From SZAS-103 sp038226665 (lineage in GTDB: Bacteria; Pseudomonadota; Gammaproteobacteria; Xanthomonadales; Xanthomonadaceae), in NCBI GenBank assembly GCA_038226665.1, contig JBBRQI010000007.1, forward strand, positions 1 to 64,000: a stretch of DNA of 64,000 bases, in the 5' to 3' direction. The position numbers and the translations under genes were made by a program. Below the pieces are notes generated by a model. That model searched no databases. It saw only the letters and a list, made by a program, of their open reading frames with translations, and was not told where the DNA came from. Within the stretch, counting starts at the first letter, position 1, and each line of letters opens with the position of its first letter. This document shows positions 1 to 7,586 of this stretch, one piece after another.

Positions 1-211
1 CCGCCGCCGCCAGCGCCGCACTGGCGGCCTGCGGCGACAGGATGCGCACCGTTTCGGGCGCGACCTGGCGCTGCAAGCGCTCGGGCTCGCGCTGCTGCGT
101 TGCACGGGCGCTGGCCGAGGTGCCTCCCGTCAGCGTGTCGAACAGCCCCCACTGCGCCGCCAGCAGCACCCCATTGGCCAGCAGCAGCGCCAGCGCCAGG
201 ACCCTCAGCAC
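1..211 (-). CDS. N-terminal part of a small membrane-anchored protein (SPOR-type, beta-proteobacterial look), cut by window edge
   Basis: An open minus-strand frame starts at a GTG (211-209) and runs off the window. It begins MLRVLALALLLANGVLL, a single N-terminal membrane segment, followed by a segment containing REPERLQRQVAPETVRIL. That layout (membrane anchor, then an E-P-x-R-L / P-E-x-x-R-I-L stretch) resembles, from memory, small SPOR-family proteins of Burkholderiales rather than Lysobacterales proteins. The GTG overlaps the stop of the secretion exoprotein gene. The frame is also open upstream inside the simple repeat, so the start is uncertain. It may be a genuine downstream gene or foreign sequence joined at the repeat. 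Confidence 0.4.
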   Translation of the reverse strand, partial: MLRVLALALLLANGVLLAAQWGLFDTLTGGTSASARATQQREPERLQRQVAPETVRILSPQAASAALAAA

Positions 212-2349
212 CCGGTGGGCCCCGGTGGCGGTGGCGGTGGCGGTGGCGGTGGCGGTGGCGGTGGCGGTGGCGGTGGCGGTGGCGGCGGTGGCGGTGGCGG
301 CGGTGGCGGTGGCGGTGGCGGCGGTGGCGGCGGTGGCGGCGGTGGTGGCGGCGTTATTGTCCCGGTGCTGCCATTGGTGATGGGTCCGCAACAAGAGGTT
401 GCGAAGGCATATTTGCCGGCATCCGGGCCAGCCAGCGTATAGCCGCTGAAGGTGATGTGTTTGTTGGTCCCTGCGCCAGGGTCATCGAAACTGGCGGTGG
501 CATTCGGGCCGGCCACCAGGGTGACGCCAGGCGGCAGGCCCAGCAAGGATGTGAGGGTGATGTTGTTCGACCCGTCAGCTGCCTTGGTTCCGGTGGGGAA
601 CACCAACATGAATTCGGTGAGCGTCGCGCCTCCACTCAGGGTGAAGTGCGGCAGATAGTCCGTCGGCGACAGGTAGTCGACCGGGTTGTAGTAGATGACG
701 GCCGGTGCATTGGGCCCGGTCACGGTGGTCATGGGAGCGAGCGGGGAGTAGATGACCGACCCGCCGCCAATGCCCGGCCCGGTTCCGTCGGAGTCCGCAC
801 GCAGCGTTAACCCGAGCGGAAGGCCAAGGCTCTGGCCGGGAATACTGCTGCCGCGGGTCAGCGTGATCGCGGCGCTGACGTTCACATTGTTCGCGGCGCA
901 CATCTCGAGGTTGCCATCGGTCACGGTGATGGCAGAATTCTGGTTGAGATCGCGTCCGGCGCTCAGCAGCGCGCTGCCATTGACCATAGTGATGGCACCG
1001 TTGTCGTTGATGTCGCGGCCGCAACAGACCGAGAAGTTGCCGTTGGTGGCGGTAATGGGCGCATTGATGTTCACGTCCCGGATGGCGTTGAAGGACAGGG
1101 TGGTGGGCTCTCCACTGGCCGTCCAGGCGATCGCATCGTTGACGAAGATGTCGCCACTTCCGTTTCCGCTCTGCGAGGTCGTGAAGTTGACGTCGGTGGT
1201 GACGAGTTCGGCGGACAGCGTGGCGCCCGAGATGGTGCCGCCCGGTCCGATGATGATGTCCTGCGGATCGATCTCGAAGAGCCCTGTCTTGCCCAGCGGC
1301 GCTGCGGTCGTCACGTGCGAACCGTCGGCGATGTGCACGTTGCCGCCAGAGACTCCAACAAAGCCGCCGTCGCCGCCATGGGGGGCGCTGGCATCCAGGG
1401 TGCCGCCCGCGTTCACAGCGCCGGCATGCATGTCGGCCAGCAATTCGATCGTGCCGTTACGGTTGCCGATGGTCTGCGCCTGGATCACCCCGGTGTTGTT
1501 CACCGCAGTTTGCAGGAGGCCATCCGCTGATTGCGTCGTCAGCATCACTCTGCCGCCGTCGGCCTGGATCATGCCGCTGTTCTGCACCAGCGCGTTGACT
1601 GCGCCCTGGTTCACGGCCACGTTGAGCAGGCCATCACCGGCGACATCCATGGTCATGGCGTTGCCGGCAGCCAGCGCCACCGTGCCGAGACGGGCTGTAA
1701 TGACCCCTTCGTTACTGACACTGGCACCCAGCAGCGCCACATAGCCACCGTCCCGAGCGTGGATCGAGCCCTTGTTAAGGACTTTGCCAGCGCCCGTGCC
1801 GGAAAAAACGTAGCGACCGTTGCCGAAATCGCTTTTACCGATGTCGATGTTGCGGGTGGAGGCAACCAGTCCGCCGACGTTGACCGTTGCGCCTTTTCCG
1901 AACAGGATGCCGTTTGGATTGATCAGGAAGACTTGGCCGTTGGCGGTCATGCTGCCAAGGATGCTCGACGGGTCCGAACCCAGCACCCGGTTGAGCGCCA
2001 CCGAACTGCTGTTGGGCTGGACAAACACGACGCTTTGGCCGACGCCAATGTTGAAGCTGTTCCAGTTGATCGCCAAATCCTGGCTGGACTGGTGGATCGT
2101 CGTGTTGCTCGAACTGCTGGCGATGTTGCCATTCCCGGCCACGACGACCCCGCCGACGGGCAACGCCAGCGCGTTCGCTGCCAGCAATATCCCGATGCAG
2201 GCAGCCAGCGGTTTCAGGGCAAAAAATCCCGGACAGGAGGCCGCGCTTCGTCCATGCAAGCCGTTCATGCCGGTCGGCTGGTTTGCTCCGGATGCTGCAA
2301 CGCATGCACTCGTCGTGCGGTTGCGGAAGGAATCTTGAATGCGGTTCAT
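205..2349 (-). CDS. TpsA-type exoprotein, filamentous haemagglutinin N-terminal domain, with polyproline C-terminus
   Basis: Secreted partner of a two-partner (type Vb) secretion pair. A long signal-peptide region (about 1-62) is followed by a haemagglutination-activity/TPS domain (about 63-190) with the hallmark FLINPNGILFGKGA motif. Next comes a beta-helix-like repetitive part with many DINxNGAI-type runs, and a tail of 43 prolines ending GPTGC. At 714 residues it is short for TpsA proteins, which often exceed 1000. It has no adhesin repeat array and no toxin domain. The start follows AGGAG eight bases upstream. The cognate transporter gene lies 57 bp upstream on the same strand, so the pair is probably co-transcribed. 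The sudden end in the proline tract could be natural, a slippage product or an assembly artefact. Confidence 0.85.
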   Translation of the reverse strand: MNRIQDSFRNRTTSACVAASGANQPTGMNGLHGRSAASCPGFFALKPLAACIGILLAANALALPVGGVVVAGNGNIASSSSNTTIHQSSQDLAINWNSFNIGVGQSVVFVQPNSSSVALNRVLGSDPSSILGSMTANGQVFLINPNGILFGKGATVNVGGLVASTRNIDIGKSDFGNGRYVFSGTGAGKVLNKGSIHARDGGYVALLGASVSNEGVITARLGTVALAAGNAMTMDVAGDGLLNVAVNQGAVNALVQNSGMIQADGGRVMLTTQSADGLLQTAVNNTGVIQAQTIGNRNGTIELLADMHAGAVNAGGTLDASAPHGGDGGFVGVSGGNVHIADGSHVTTAAPLGKTGLFEIDPQDIIIGPGGTISGATLSAELVTTDVNFTTSQSGNGSGDIFVNDAIAWTASGEPTTLSFNAIRDVNINAPITATNGNFSVCCGRDINDNGAITMVNGSALLSAGRDLNQNSAITVTDGNLEMCAANNVNVSAAITLTRGSSIPGQSLGLPLGLTLRADSDGTGPGIGGGSVIYSPLAPMTTVTGPNAPAVIYYNPVDYLSPTDYLPHFTLSGGATLTEFMLVFPTGTKAADGSNNITLTSLLGLPPGVTLVAGPNATASFDDPGAGTNKHITFSGYTLAGPDAGKYAFATSCCGPITNGSTGTITPPPPPPPPPPPPPPPPPPPPPPPPPPPPPPPPPPPPPPPPPPPGPTGC
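223..351 (-). repeat. GGTGGC/GCCACC simple repeat encoding 43 consecutive prolines
   Basis: 129 bp of near-perfect GGTGGC hexamers (plus-strand view) with a few GGC slips. Read on the minus strand it gives only CCG and CCA codons. Such tracts expand and contract by slippage and are hard to sequence and assemble. Sequence character changes on its low-coordinate side. Confidence 0.95.
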
Positions 2350-2406
2350 GGGTTTCTCCTGAATGCTTCAACTGTTTGCTCGGTCCGTATCCGGTACCGG
2401 CCCTGC

Positions 2407-4071
2407 TCAAAAATATTTCACGACCTGTATCCAGAACCGGCCCGACTCGTCGGGCGCCGAAAGCGCCATCTCGCTGCCGAGCTTGAATGCGTAGTACGCC
2501 CTCAGCGAAAAATCGTCGTAGTCATCCCAGGTCGCGCCCACGCCTGCACCGCTCAGCGTTCGGTGGTTCGTGCCGGGCATCCACGGGTTCTTGTTGATGG
2601 TCACGGCGCCGGCATCCACAAAGCCGAGCAGATGGATCTGCCCCGGCATGCGATCCCAGAACCTCGGCAACAGATAGCGGATTTCCAGAGTCCCCACGAT
2701 GCCCTCGTCCGCATACGCTTCGCCTTCGGGATAGGCCCGCACTGCGTACATGCCGCCCAGCTCCATCTTTTCCGAGATGTCCAGATTCTTCGAGGCGAGT
2801 TGGCCGTTGATCCCTGCATAGAGCGACCATGAATCTGTGAGCCGCTGCAGCCGCATGGCGTTGAACGCCAACTTGCCGTAGCCGCCGTTGGTGCGCGCGG
2901 TCAATTCATCCACGAACAGCGCCAACGGCGTGCGGATGTCGAGGTTTCCGAACGTGCCGGTGAGCCCATAAGCGCTGTAGCCTCCGCCGCCGAAATTGTC
3001 GCGGTGATCGCCGTGAACACCCAGCATCAGGGCATCGATCGTCCGGTTGGTCTCCGAATGCGTTGCACCCTCGATGTCCTGGAATGTCCTGTTGTCGAAC
3101 TCGGCAGTGGCAAAGAGATTGTTGTTCCGGGACCGGATGAGCGGATAGCTGCCGAAGATGCTCGCGATCTGCGCATTGCCGTGCGCATCCAGCGCCGAGA
3201 ACTGCTTGCCCAGGTGGTAGTCGAGATCGGCATACGCGACACCAACCGTCGCTTTGCCCACTTGTGCCTGGTATGAAATCTGGCCGTACCGCAGGCCATC
3301 GCCGGACGTCAACACGCGCAGGCTCAACACGTCGGCGTTTCCGGTGAGGTTGTTGATATGTACCGTCGCCCCGACCCGATACCTGCCGGTGTACGGATTG
3401 CCGGCATTGTCGGCCTCGACGCTGCCGGTTACCTTGCGTCCGGGACGGACGTCGACGATCAGGTCCGACGTTCCGGGCGTGGCACCGGGAACCAGCGTTG
3501 AATTGACGATGACGCCGGGCAAATCCGACATCAGCAACAGGCGATGCTCGAGCGGAGCGATGGTGATCGTGTCGCCAGGATTGAGCCCGCGGAGAAACCC
3601 GTTGAGCCGCCGATCGGACAGACTGGAGTGATTGCGCAGGGTGACCGTGCCGTAGTGGCCTTCCATCACCACAATGGTCACCGCCCCGTCCGTGATTTGC
3701 TGCGGCGGCAGAATGGCCTGCGCCACGAAATATCCGTGTTTGTGGTAGTAATCGGCAACCTTGGTCGCCATCGACTTCAGGTCGGCCATGCTCACTTCGC
3801 TCCCCGGCTTGAATCCGGTGAGCGCAAGTAGATCGGCCTCGGGATACACGGTCTCGCCGGTGATCCGAAGGCTGTTGACCGCGATCTTCACGTTGTCCGT
3901 TGCCGCAATGCCGGATGCAACGCCTTGCTCGATCCTGATTTCAGGCGCGGCACTCGGGGGCGTTGGAGAAGGCGGAATCTGCTGGAACTGCCCTCCCCCG
4001 GTGGGAACCTGTTGCGCGAGGGCGCCTTGGCTCAGCACTAGAAAGGTTGCGGTAATCATTTGCTTTTTCAC
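2407..4071 (-). CDS. TpsB outer-membrane transporter (ShlB/FhaC/HecB family)
   Basis: Beta-barrel translocator that exports the adjacent TpsA exoprotein across the outer membrane. A signal peptide (MKKQMITATFLVLSQGALAQ) is followed by a proline-rich linker, a ShlB-type POTRA region (about residues 65-200, including VADYYHKHGYFVAQAILPPQ) and a C-terminal 16-strand barrel of the haemolysin-activation family. The protein ends in KYF, an aromatic last residue typical of outer-membrane proteins. Length 554 aa is normal for the family. It sits directly upstream of tpsA on the same strand, the usual tpsB-tpsA order. An 11-bp tandem repeat 115-150 bp upstream may be its regulatory region. Confidence 0.92.
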   Translation of the reverse strand: MKKQMITATFLVLSQGALAQQVPTGGGQFQQIPPSPTPPSAAPEIRIEQGVASGIAATDNVKIAVNSLRITGETVYPEADLLALTGFKPGSEVSMADLKSMATKVADYYHKHGYFVAQAILPPQQITDGAVTIVVMEGHYGTVTLRNHSSLSDRRLNGFLRGLNPGDTITIAPLEHRLLLMSDLPGVIVNSTLVPGATPGTSDLIVDVRPGRKVTGSVEADNAGNPYTGRYRVGATVHINNLTGNADVLSLRVLTSGDGLRYGQISYQAQVGKATVGVAYADLDYHLGKQFSALDAHGNAQIASIFGSYPLIRSRNNNLFATAEFDNRTFQDIEGATHSETNRTIDALMLGVHGDHRDNFGGGGYSAYGLTGTFGNLDIRTPLALFVDELTARTNGGYGKLAFNAMRLQRLTDSWSLYAGINGQLASKNLDISEKMELGGMYAVRAYPEGEAYADEGIVGTLEIRYLLPRFWDRMPGQIHLLGFVDAGAVTINKNPWMPGTNHRTLSGAGVGATWDDYDDFSLRAYYAFKLGSEMALSAPDESGRFWIQVVKYF

Positions 4072-4473
4072 GATAGTTTCCCCGTACCCGTTTCGCCACC
4101 CTCACGCGCAGCAATCCTGCGGTGAAAGACATCCTCAATACGACAACCGTGAACGACCGTGGATCGTCTGAGGCCGAAGCGCATGTCACAACGTCTTCAC
4201 AACGTCTTCACAACGTCTTCACAATATAAGCCCATCGGCGGCTCGCCGAGTGTGCGACGCCACACACATGAACCCCGCAGTTGCGTTCAGTTCAGATACG
4301 CGGCTCGCGAAGTCGGACACCCGATAGCGCGGTTGCCGGTCAAGCCTGATCGAGACGCCCTTGGCCAGCGCCGAAATCGCACGCTCGGCTCACCACTTCG
4401 ATCGCTATGTCGGCGCGCGAGTGACTCGGTTGAATCGGCCCGAATCGACGCGAGAGCTACACTGCGACCCGGA
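4072..4473. other. 402-bp intergenic region upstream of tpsB
   Basis: No credible gene. A long plus-strand frame crossing into the neighbouring oxygenase gene is an antisense shadow. The only structure seen is the 11-bp tandem repeat at 4186-4222. The region probably carries the tpsBA promoter and the 3' end of the oxygenase transcript. Confidence 0.7.
4186..4222 (-). repeat. 11-bp tandem repeat (TCACAACGTCT x3 plus partial copy) upstream of tpsB
   Basis: Perfect copies at 4186-4196, 4197-4207 and 4208-4218, then TCACA of a fourth. The 11-bp period is about one helical turn, so a regulator could contact the same face in each copy. The distance to the tpsB start (115-150 bp) suits an activator site. 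The binding protein is unknown. Confidence 0.85.
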
Positions 4474-5166
4474 TCAGCTCCATGGCCCCTCGCGATACCA
4501 TTTCGTGACGATGTGCTTGACGCCCTTTTCGACCGGGCAGCCCTCGTGAATCGTCCAGTTGTTGGGGCTGCCGTCCTCGGCCATGTTGTTCCACGCGAGC
4601 AGTCGTCCGGGCTTGGGCTGCACCTGGATTTCCAGATGCGGGAAAGCGGTCGCGCCGCCTGCCTCGGGCGTGTCGAGATAGATCATCGCCGTCCAAGTGC
4701 GCTGTCCGCCACGCACCTTCTCGTCGAGCCAATACGGTTGGTCGATGTAGAAGAAGTCGGCGTGGCGCTTGAATTGCTGGCCTTCCCGATAGCGCTGGCC
4801 CTGCAGCGTCTCGCCATGTTTCGGTTCGATCCCGAACAGCCCCGCAAGCGCCAGTTCAATATGCCGGACAACCGGCTCGTACGGGCTGAGATTGCAGCTG
4901 TCGCTGGTGCGATACCCGACGAACTCTTCAGCGTTGAACAGCGTCGACGGATTGCAGGCACCGTCGATCAACGTCATCAGGGCGGCGCATTGGGCGGCGC
5001 TGAGGAAATCGTCGAGCGTGTAGATGTCGGCCTTGACTCCGCCGATCGGCTGGGTGCCGTACACGCCTTCGACACGCGCCTTCGCCGATCGACCGACGGC
5101 CGTGCGAATGGCCGAGCGCTGCTCGGCGAAGGGGATTGCGCAACTGTAAAAGTCCGTCTCCGACAT
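4474..5166 (-). CDS. 2-oxoglutarate/Fe(II)-dependent oxygenase, prolyl 4-hydroxylase-like
   Basis: Double-stranded beta-helix oxygenase of the P4H/PKHD superfamily. The iron ligands appear as H135-x-D137 (RHADFF) and H207 (TIHEG), and K217 in VEKGVKHIVTKW fits the 2-oxoglutarate-binding base. The usual GGxTxFP motif is seen as GGATAFPHL. Length 230 aa is normal. The substrate (protein prolyl residue or small molecule) cannot be told from sequence. It is transcribed divergently from the VOC gene with an 89-bp gap, and followed by the tpsBA upstream region. Confidence 0.8.
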   Translation of the reverse strand: MSETDFYSCAIPFAEQRSAIRTAVGRSAKARVEGVYGTQPIGGVKADIYTLDDFLSAAQCAALMTLIDGACNPSTLFNAEEFVGYRTSDSCNLSPYEPVVRHIELALAGLFGIEPKHGETLQGQRYREGQQFKRHADFFYIDQPYWLDEKVRGGQRTWTAMIYLDTPEAGGATAFPHLEIQVQPKPGRLLAWNNMAEDGSPNNWTIHEGCPVEKGVKHIVTKWYREGPWS

Positions 5167-5255
5167 GAATTCACGGGGCGTGCGGTATTCGCGTCACACT
5201 ACGCCTGTTCCCTCGCCAGCGTGTATTCGAGCAATGCAGCCACAGGAGAACCTCG

Positions 5256-5645
5256 ATGAGGCGCACGTGGACGATCATCGGCGTTGGCGATGTGCCTGGC
5301 AGCTTCAGGTGGTACCAGTCGCTGCTGGGGCTGCCGGCGACGGCTCCCGCACATGATGACTTCGGTCAGATCCTCGACTCGGATGGAACGGTCCTGCTCT
5401 GCCTTCACGCATGGGGCGCCGACGAACATCCCTCCCTGACGAGCCCTGATCGCGCGCAGCCCGGCAACGGCCTCCTCCTGTTTTTCCGCATCGATGATTT
5501 CGGCATGGCATTGCCACGCGCGCGCACCCTCGTTGCCAAGCTGGAAGAAGAGCCGCACATGAACCCGAACACCGAAACGATGGAGTTCTCGCTGCGGGAT
5601 CCGGACGGGTATTACGTCACGATCAGTGCGCTGCCTGCGGCCTGA
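5256..5645 (+). CDS. VOC-superfamily protein (glyoxalase/dioxygenase fold)
   Basis: A 129-aa single-module vicinal-oxygen-chelate protein. It opens with the typical first strand and helix (GVGDVPGSFRWYQSLLGL) and closes with FSLRDPDGYYVTI, where VOC proteins place the last metal-ligand or aromatic strand. No specific reaction can be assigned: members include glyoxalase I, ring-cleaving dioxygenases and antibiotic-binding proteins. Transcribed divergently from the 2OG oxygenase and convergent with pip, leaving 13 bp between stop codons. Confidence 0.8.
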   Translation: MRRTWTIIGVGDVPGSFRWYQSLLGLPATAPAHDDFGQILDSDGTVLLCLHAWGADEHPSLTSPDRAQPGNGLLLFFRIDDFGMALPRARTLVAKLEEEPHMNPNTETMEFSLRDPDGYYVTISALPAA

Positions 5646-5658
5646 TCCAGGCGTCAGT

Positions 5659-6600
5659 TCAAGCGAACCCATCCGTCGCGCGCACCAGCGCATCGATATT
5701 CTCGGCCTCGAATCCCGAATGCCCCGACACAGGACTGATCTCGAGTTTCGCCTTCGGCCACGCCTTGTGCAGGTCCCATGCGTTGGCGATCGGGCACACC
5801 ACGTCGTAGCGGCCATGCACGATCACGCCGGGGATGTTGGCGATGCGGTGCGCGTCGCGCAACAACTGGTTCTCGACCTCGAAGAACCCGCCGTTGACGA
5901 AGTAGTGGCATTCGATGCGCGCGAACGCGAGCGCGAATTTCGCGTCCTCGTGCGAATCGATGAAGCTCTCGTCCTGGCGCAGGAAACTCGTCGAGGCTTC
6001 CCACACCGACCATGCGCGCGCGGCGGCGAGGCGCGTGGTTTCGTCGTCGCTCGTCAATCGCCGGTGATACGCCGAGATCAGGTCGTGGTGTTCGACCGAA
6101 GGAATCGCGGCGAGATATTTTTCCCAGGCATCGGGGAACAATCGCGACGTGCCTTCCTGATAGAACCATTCGAGTTCCCAGCGCCGCAGCATGAAAATGC
6201 CGCGCAGCACGAGCTCGGTGACTGCCTGCGGATGCGCTTCGGCGTACGCAAGCGCGAGCGTCGAACCCCAACTGCCGCCGAACACCTGCCAGCGCGCGAT
6301 GCGCAGGTGCGCGCGCAATTTCTCGATATCCGCGACGAGGTGCGGCGTGGTGTTGTCGGCAAGGTCGGCGTGCGGAGTCGAACGCCCGCTGCCGCGCTGG
6401 TCGAACAGCACGATGCGGTACGTGTCCGGATCGTGGAAGCGCCGCATCTTCGCCCCGCAGCCCGCGCCCGGGCCGCCATGCAGCAGCACGACCGGTTTGC
6501 CGATCGGATTGCCGCACTGCTCGTAGTACAGCGTGTGGCGGCCATCGACTTTCAGCATGCCGCTGTCGAAGGGTTCGATCTCGGGATAGAGCGTGCGCAT
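5659..6600 (-). CDS. pip: Proline iminopeptidase
   Basis: Alpha/beta-hydrolase (peptidase S33) that removes N-terminal proline from peptides in the cytoplasm. Seen are the oxyanion segment HGGPGAGCG, the nucleophile elbow GGSWGS with S110, the acid in HGRYDVVCP and the histidine in SGHSGFEAEN. With the start at 6600 the protein is 313 aa and begins MRTLYPEIEPF, the family's normal beginning. The frame extends further upstream but that part looks like random translation. Next gene upstream is divergent. Confidence 0.93.
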   Translation of the reverse strand: MRTLYPEIEPFDSGMLKVDGRHTLYYEQCGNPIGKPVVLLHGGPGAGCGAKMRRFHDPDTYRIVLFDQRGSGRSTPHADLADNTTPHLVADIEKLRAHLRIARWQVFGGSWGSTLALAYAEAHPQAVTELVLRGIFMLRRWELEWFYQEGTSRLFPDAWEKYLAAIPSVEHHDLISAYHRRLTSDDETTRLAAARAWSVWEASTSFLRQDESFIDSHEDAKFALAFARIECHYFVNGGFFEVENQLLRDAHRIANIPGVIVHGRYDVVCPIANAWDLHKAWPKAKLEISPVSGHSGFEAENIDALVRATDGFA

Positions 6601-6715
6601 GTGGAATTGCCTGCAATCGGGAGATGAACAGTCTAGCGAATCGCGTGCCGTCGCCGCTTGACGCGCCGTCGCCGCATTGGGATCGTGGACGAGAAGACAA
6701 CGCGGCGACTGCACG

Positions 6716-7282
6716 ATGGCTGACAACAGCGGCACGATCCTGACCGAACCGGCGCCGGCCCGGCACAGCATCCGCCACCTCGCCCGCGTGGTGTTGCTGG
6801 TGTTCCTGCTGACCTTCGTGCTGAGCCGCGTCGTGGTGTTCCTGATCATGGACCACCTGTTGCCCGACCTCTACATGCACATGGGCGGCACGCATGTGCA
6901 CCACCTGAACTACGGTATTTTCCTGCTGGTCGGCGTCGGCGCATGGCTGCTGTTTTCGCCGCCGGAAGGAAAGCGACGGATGCTCTGCGCGACGATGTAT
7001 GCGATCGGACTCGCGCTGACCTTCGACGAGTTCGGCATGTGGCTCCACCTCGGTGGAGGCTACTGGCAGCGCGCGAGCTTCGATGCTGTGACGGTGATTG
7101 CGGCGGTGCTGGCGCTGATCGCGTATGCGCCTGCGCGAGGGAACTGGACGCGTCGGCATGCGCTGGCGGCAATCGCTGTCGTGATTGCGGTCGCGGTGTT
7201 CGGAACCATGCTTGCGCACTCGCTCGGCGTGCTGGAGATTGGATCGTGGTTGCGGGAATTGGAGCAGGCTGGGCCGCAGTAG
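6716..7282 (+). CDS. Multi-pass membrane protein of unknown function
   Basis: 188 aa with about five hydrophobic segments. The first loop carries a histidine-rich motif, MGGTHVHHLNYG, and a later segment has TFDEFGMWLHLGGGYW. Clustered His, Asp and Glu in or near membrane helices suggest metal or heme contact, but I do not recognise a characterised family. The ATG at 6716 is preferred because the frame upstream has only a TTG and non-membrane, arginine-rich translation. Divergent from pip; the island-like restriction gene follows after 304 bp. Confidence 0.7.
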   Translation: MADNSGTILTEPAPARHSIRHLARVVLLVFLLTFVLSRVVVFLIMDHLLPDLYMHMGGTHVHHLNYGIFLLVGVGAWLLFSPPEGKRRMLCATMYAIGLALTFDEFGMWLHLGGGYWQRASFDAVTVIAAVLALIAYAPARGNWTRRHALAAIAVVIAVAVFGTMLAHSLGVLEIGSWLRELEQAGPQ

Positions 7283-7586
7283 GACGCGTGAGCGTTGCGA
7301 TCAGAAAATGTTTTTTCAAAAGCGTGAGAGCAACTTCGTTTGAAGGTCAGAGCTAGCGGATAAGCTTAAGCTGCGACGCTAAAATTATTGCGACGGCGGG
7401 AGCCGAAAACGGCGCTATGATCCAATAACTGCGCGGATTCTCAGTGCCTAAGTTTTATAGTTGCCCCCCCACGGGTCTAGAGCGATGCCGCGCGACACCG
7501 ACTCTGGAGGCCACCTAAAACACCCGGCTATCGAAGGTGTGCCGTCCCCAGTTACAGTCATGGGCTAGGCATTCTCGGATTGATCC
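7283..7586. other. 304-bp intergenic region, left boundary of the restriction-modification gene
   Basis: No gene seen. AT-rich patches (a T6 run near 7310, aaaattatt near 7381) stand out from the GC-rich neighbours. It holds one diverged copy of the repeat found downstream of the RM gene (7330-7380). Just after it, GACGGCGGGA-nn-CGAA at 7392-7407 matches the tRNA-Pro 3' region (12088-12103) at 14 of 16 positions. Confidence 0.7.
7330..7380 (+). repeat. Diverged left copy of the ~50-bp repeat flanking the RM gene
   Basis: Aligned by eye without gaps to the copy at 12007-12057, about 40 of 51 positions agree, including the core CTTCGTTTGA, GTCAGAG and AGCGGATA. Same orientation as the right-hand copies, so the RM gene is bracketed by direct repeats about 4.6 kb apart. 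Confidence 0.75.

Noticed and set aside
215..442. Plus-strand polyglycine frame
   Set aside because: Translation of the reverse of the proline tract; not a glycine-rich protein gene.
4186..4222. CRISPR-like repeats
   Set aside because: 11-bp direct repeats without spacers; likewise the 48- and 51-bp repeats are contiguous and have no spacers.
4159..5259. 366-codon plus-strand frame
   Set aside because: Antisense to the 2OG oxygenase, which has intact catalytic motifs; no ribosome-binding site or protein features.
5654..7219. 521-codon minus-strand frame over pip and the membrane protein gene
   Set aside because: Out of frame with pip, whose active-site motifs are complete; no conserved sequence.
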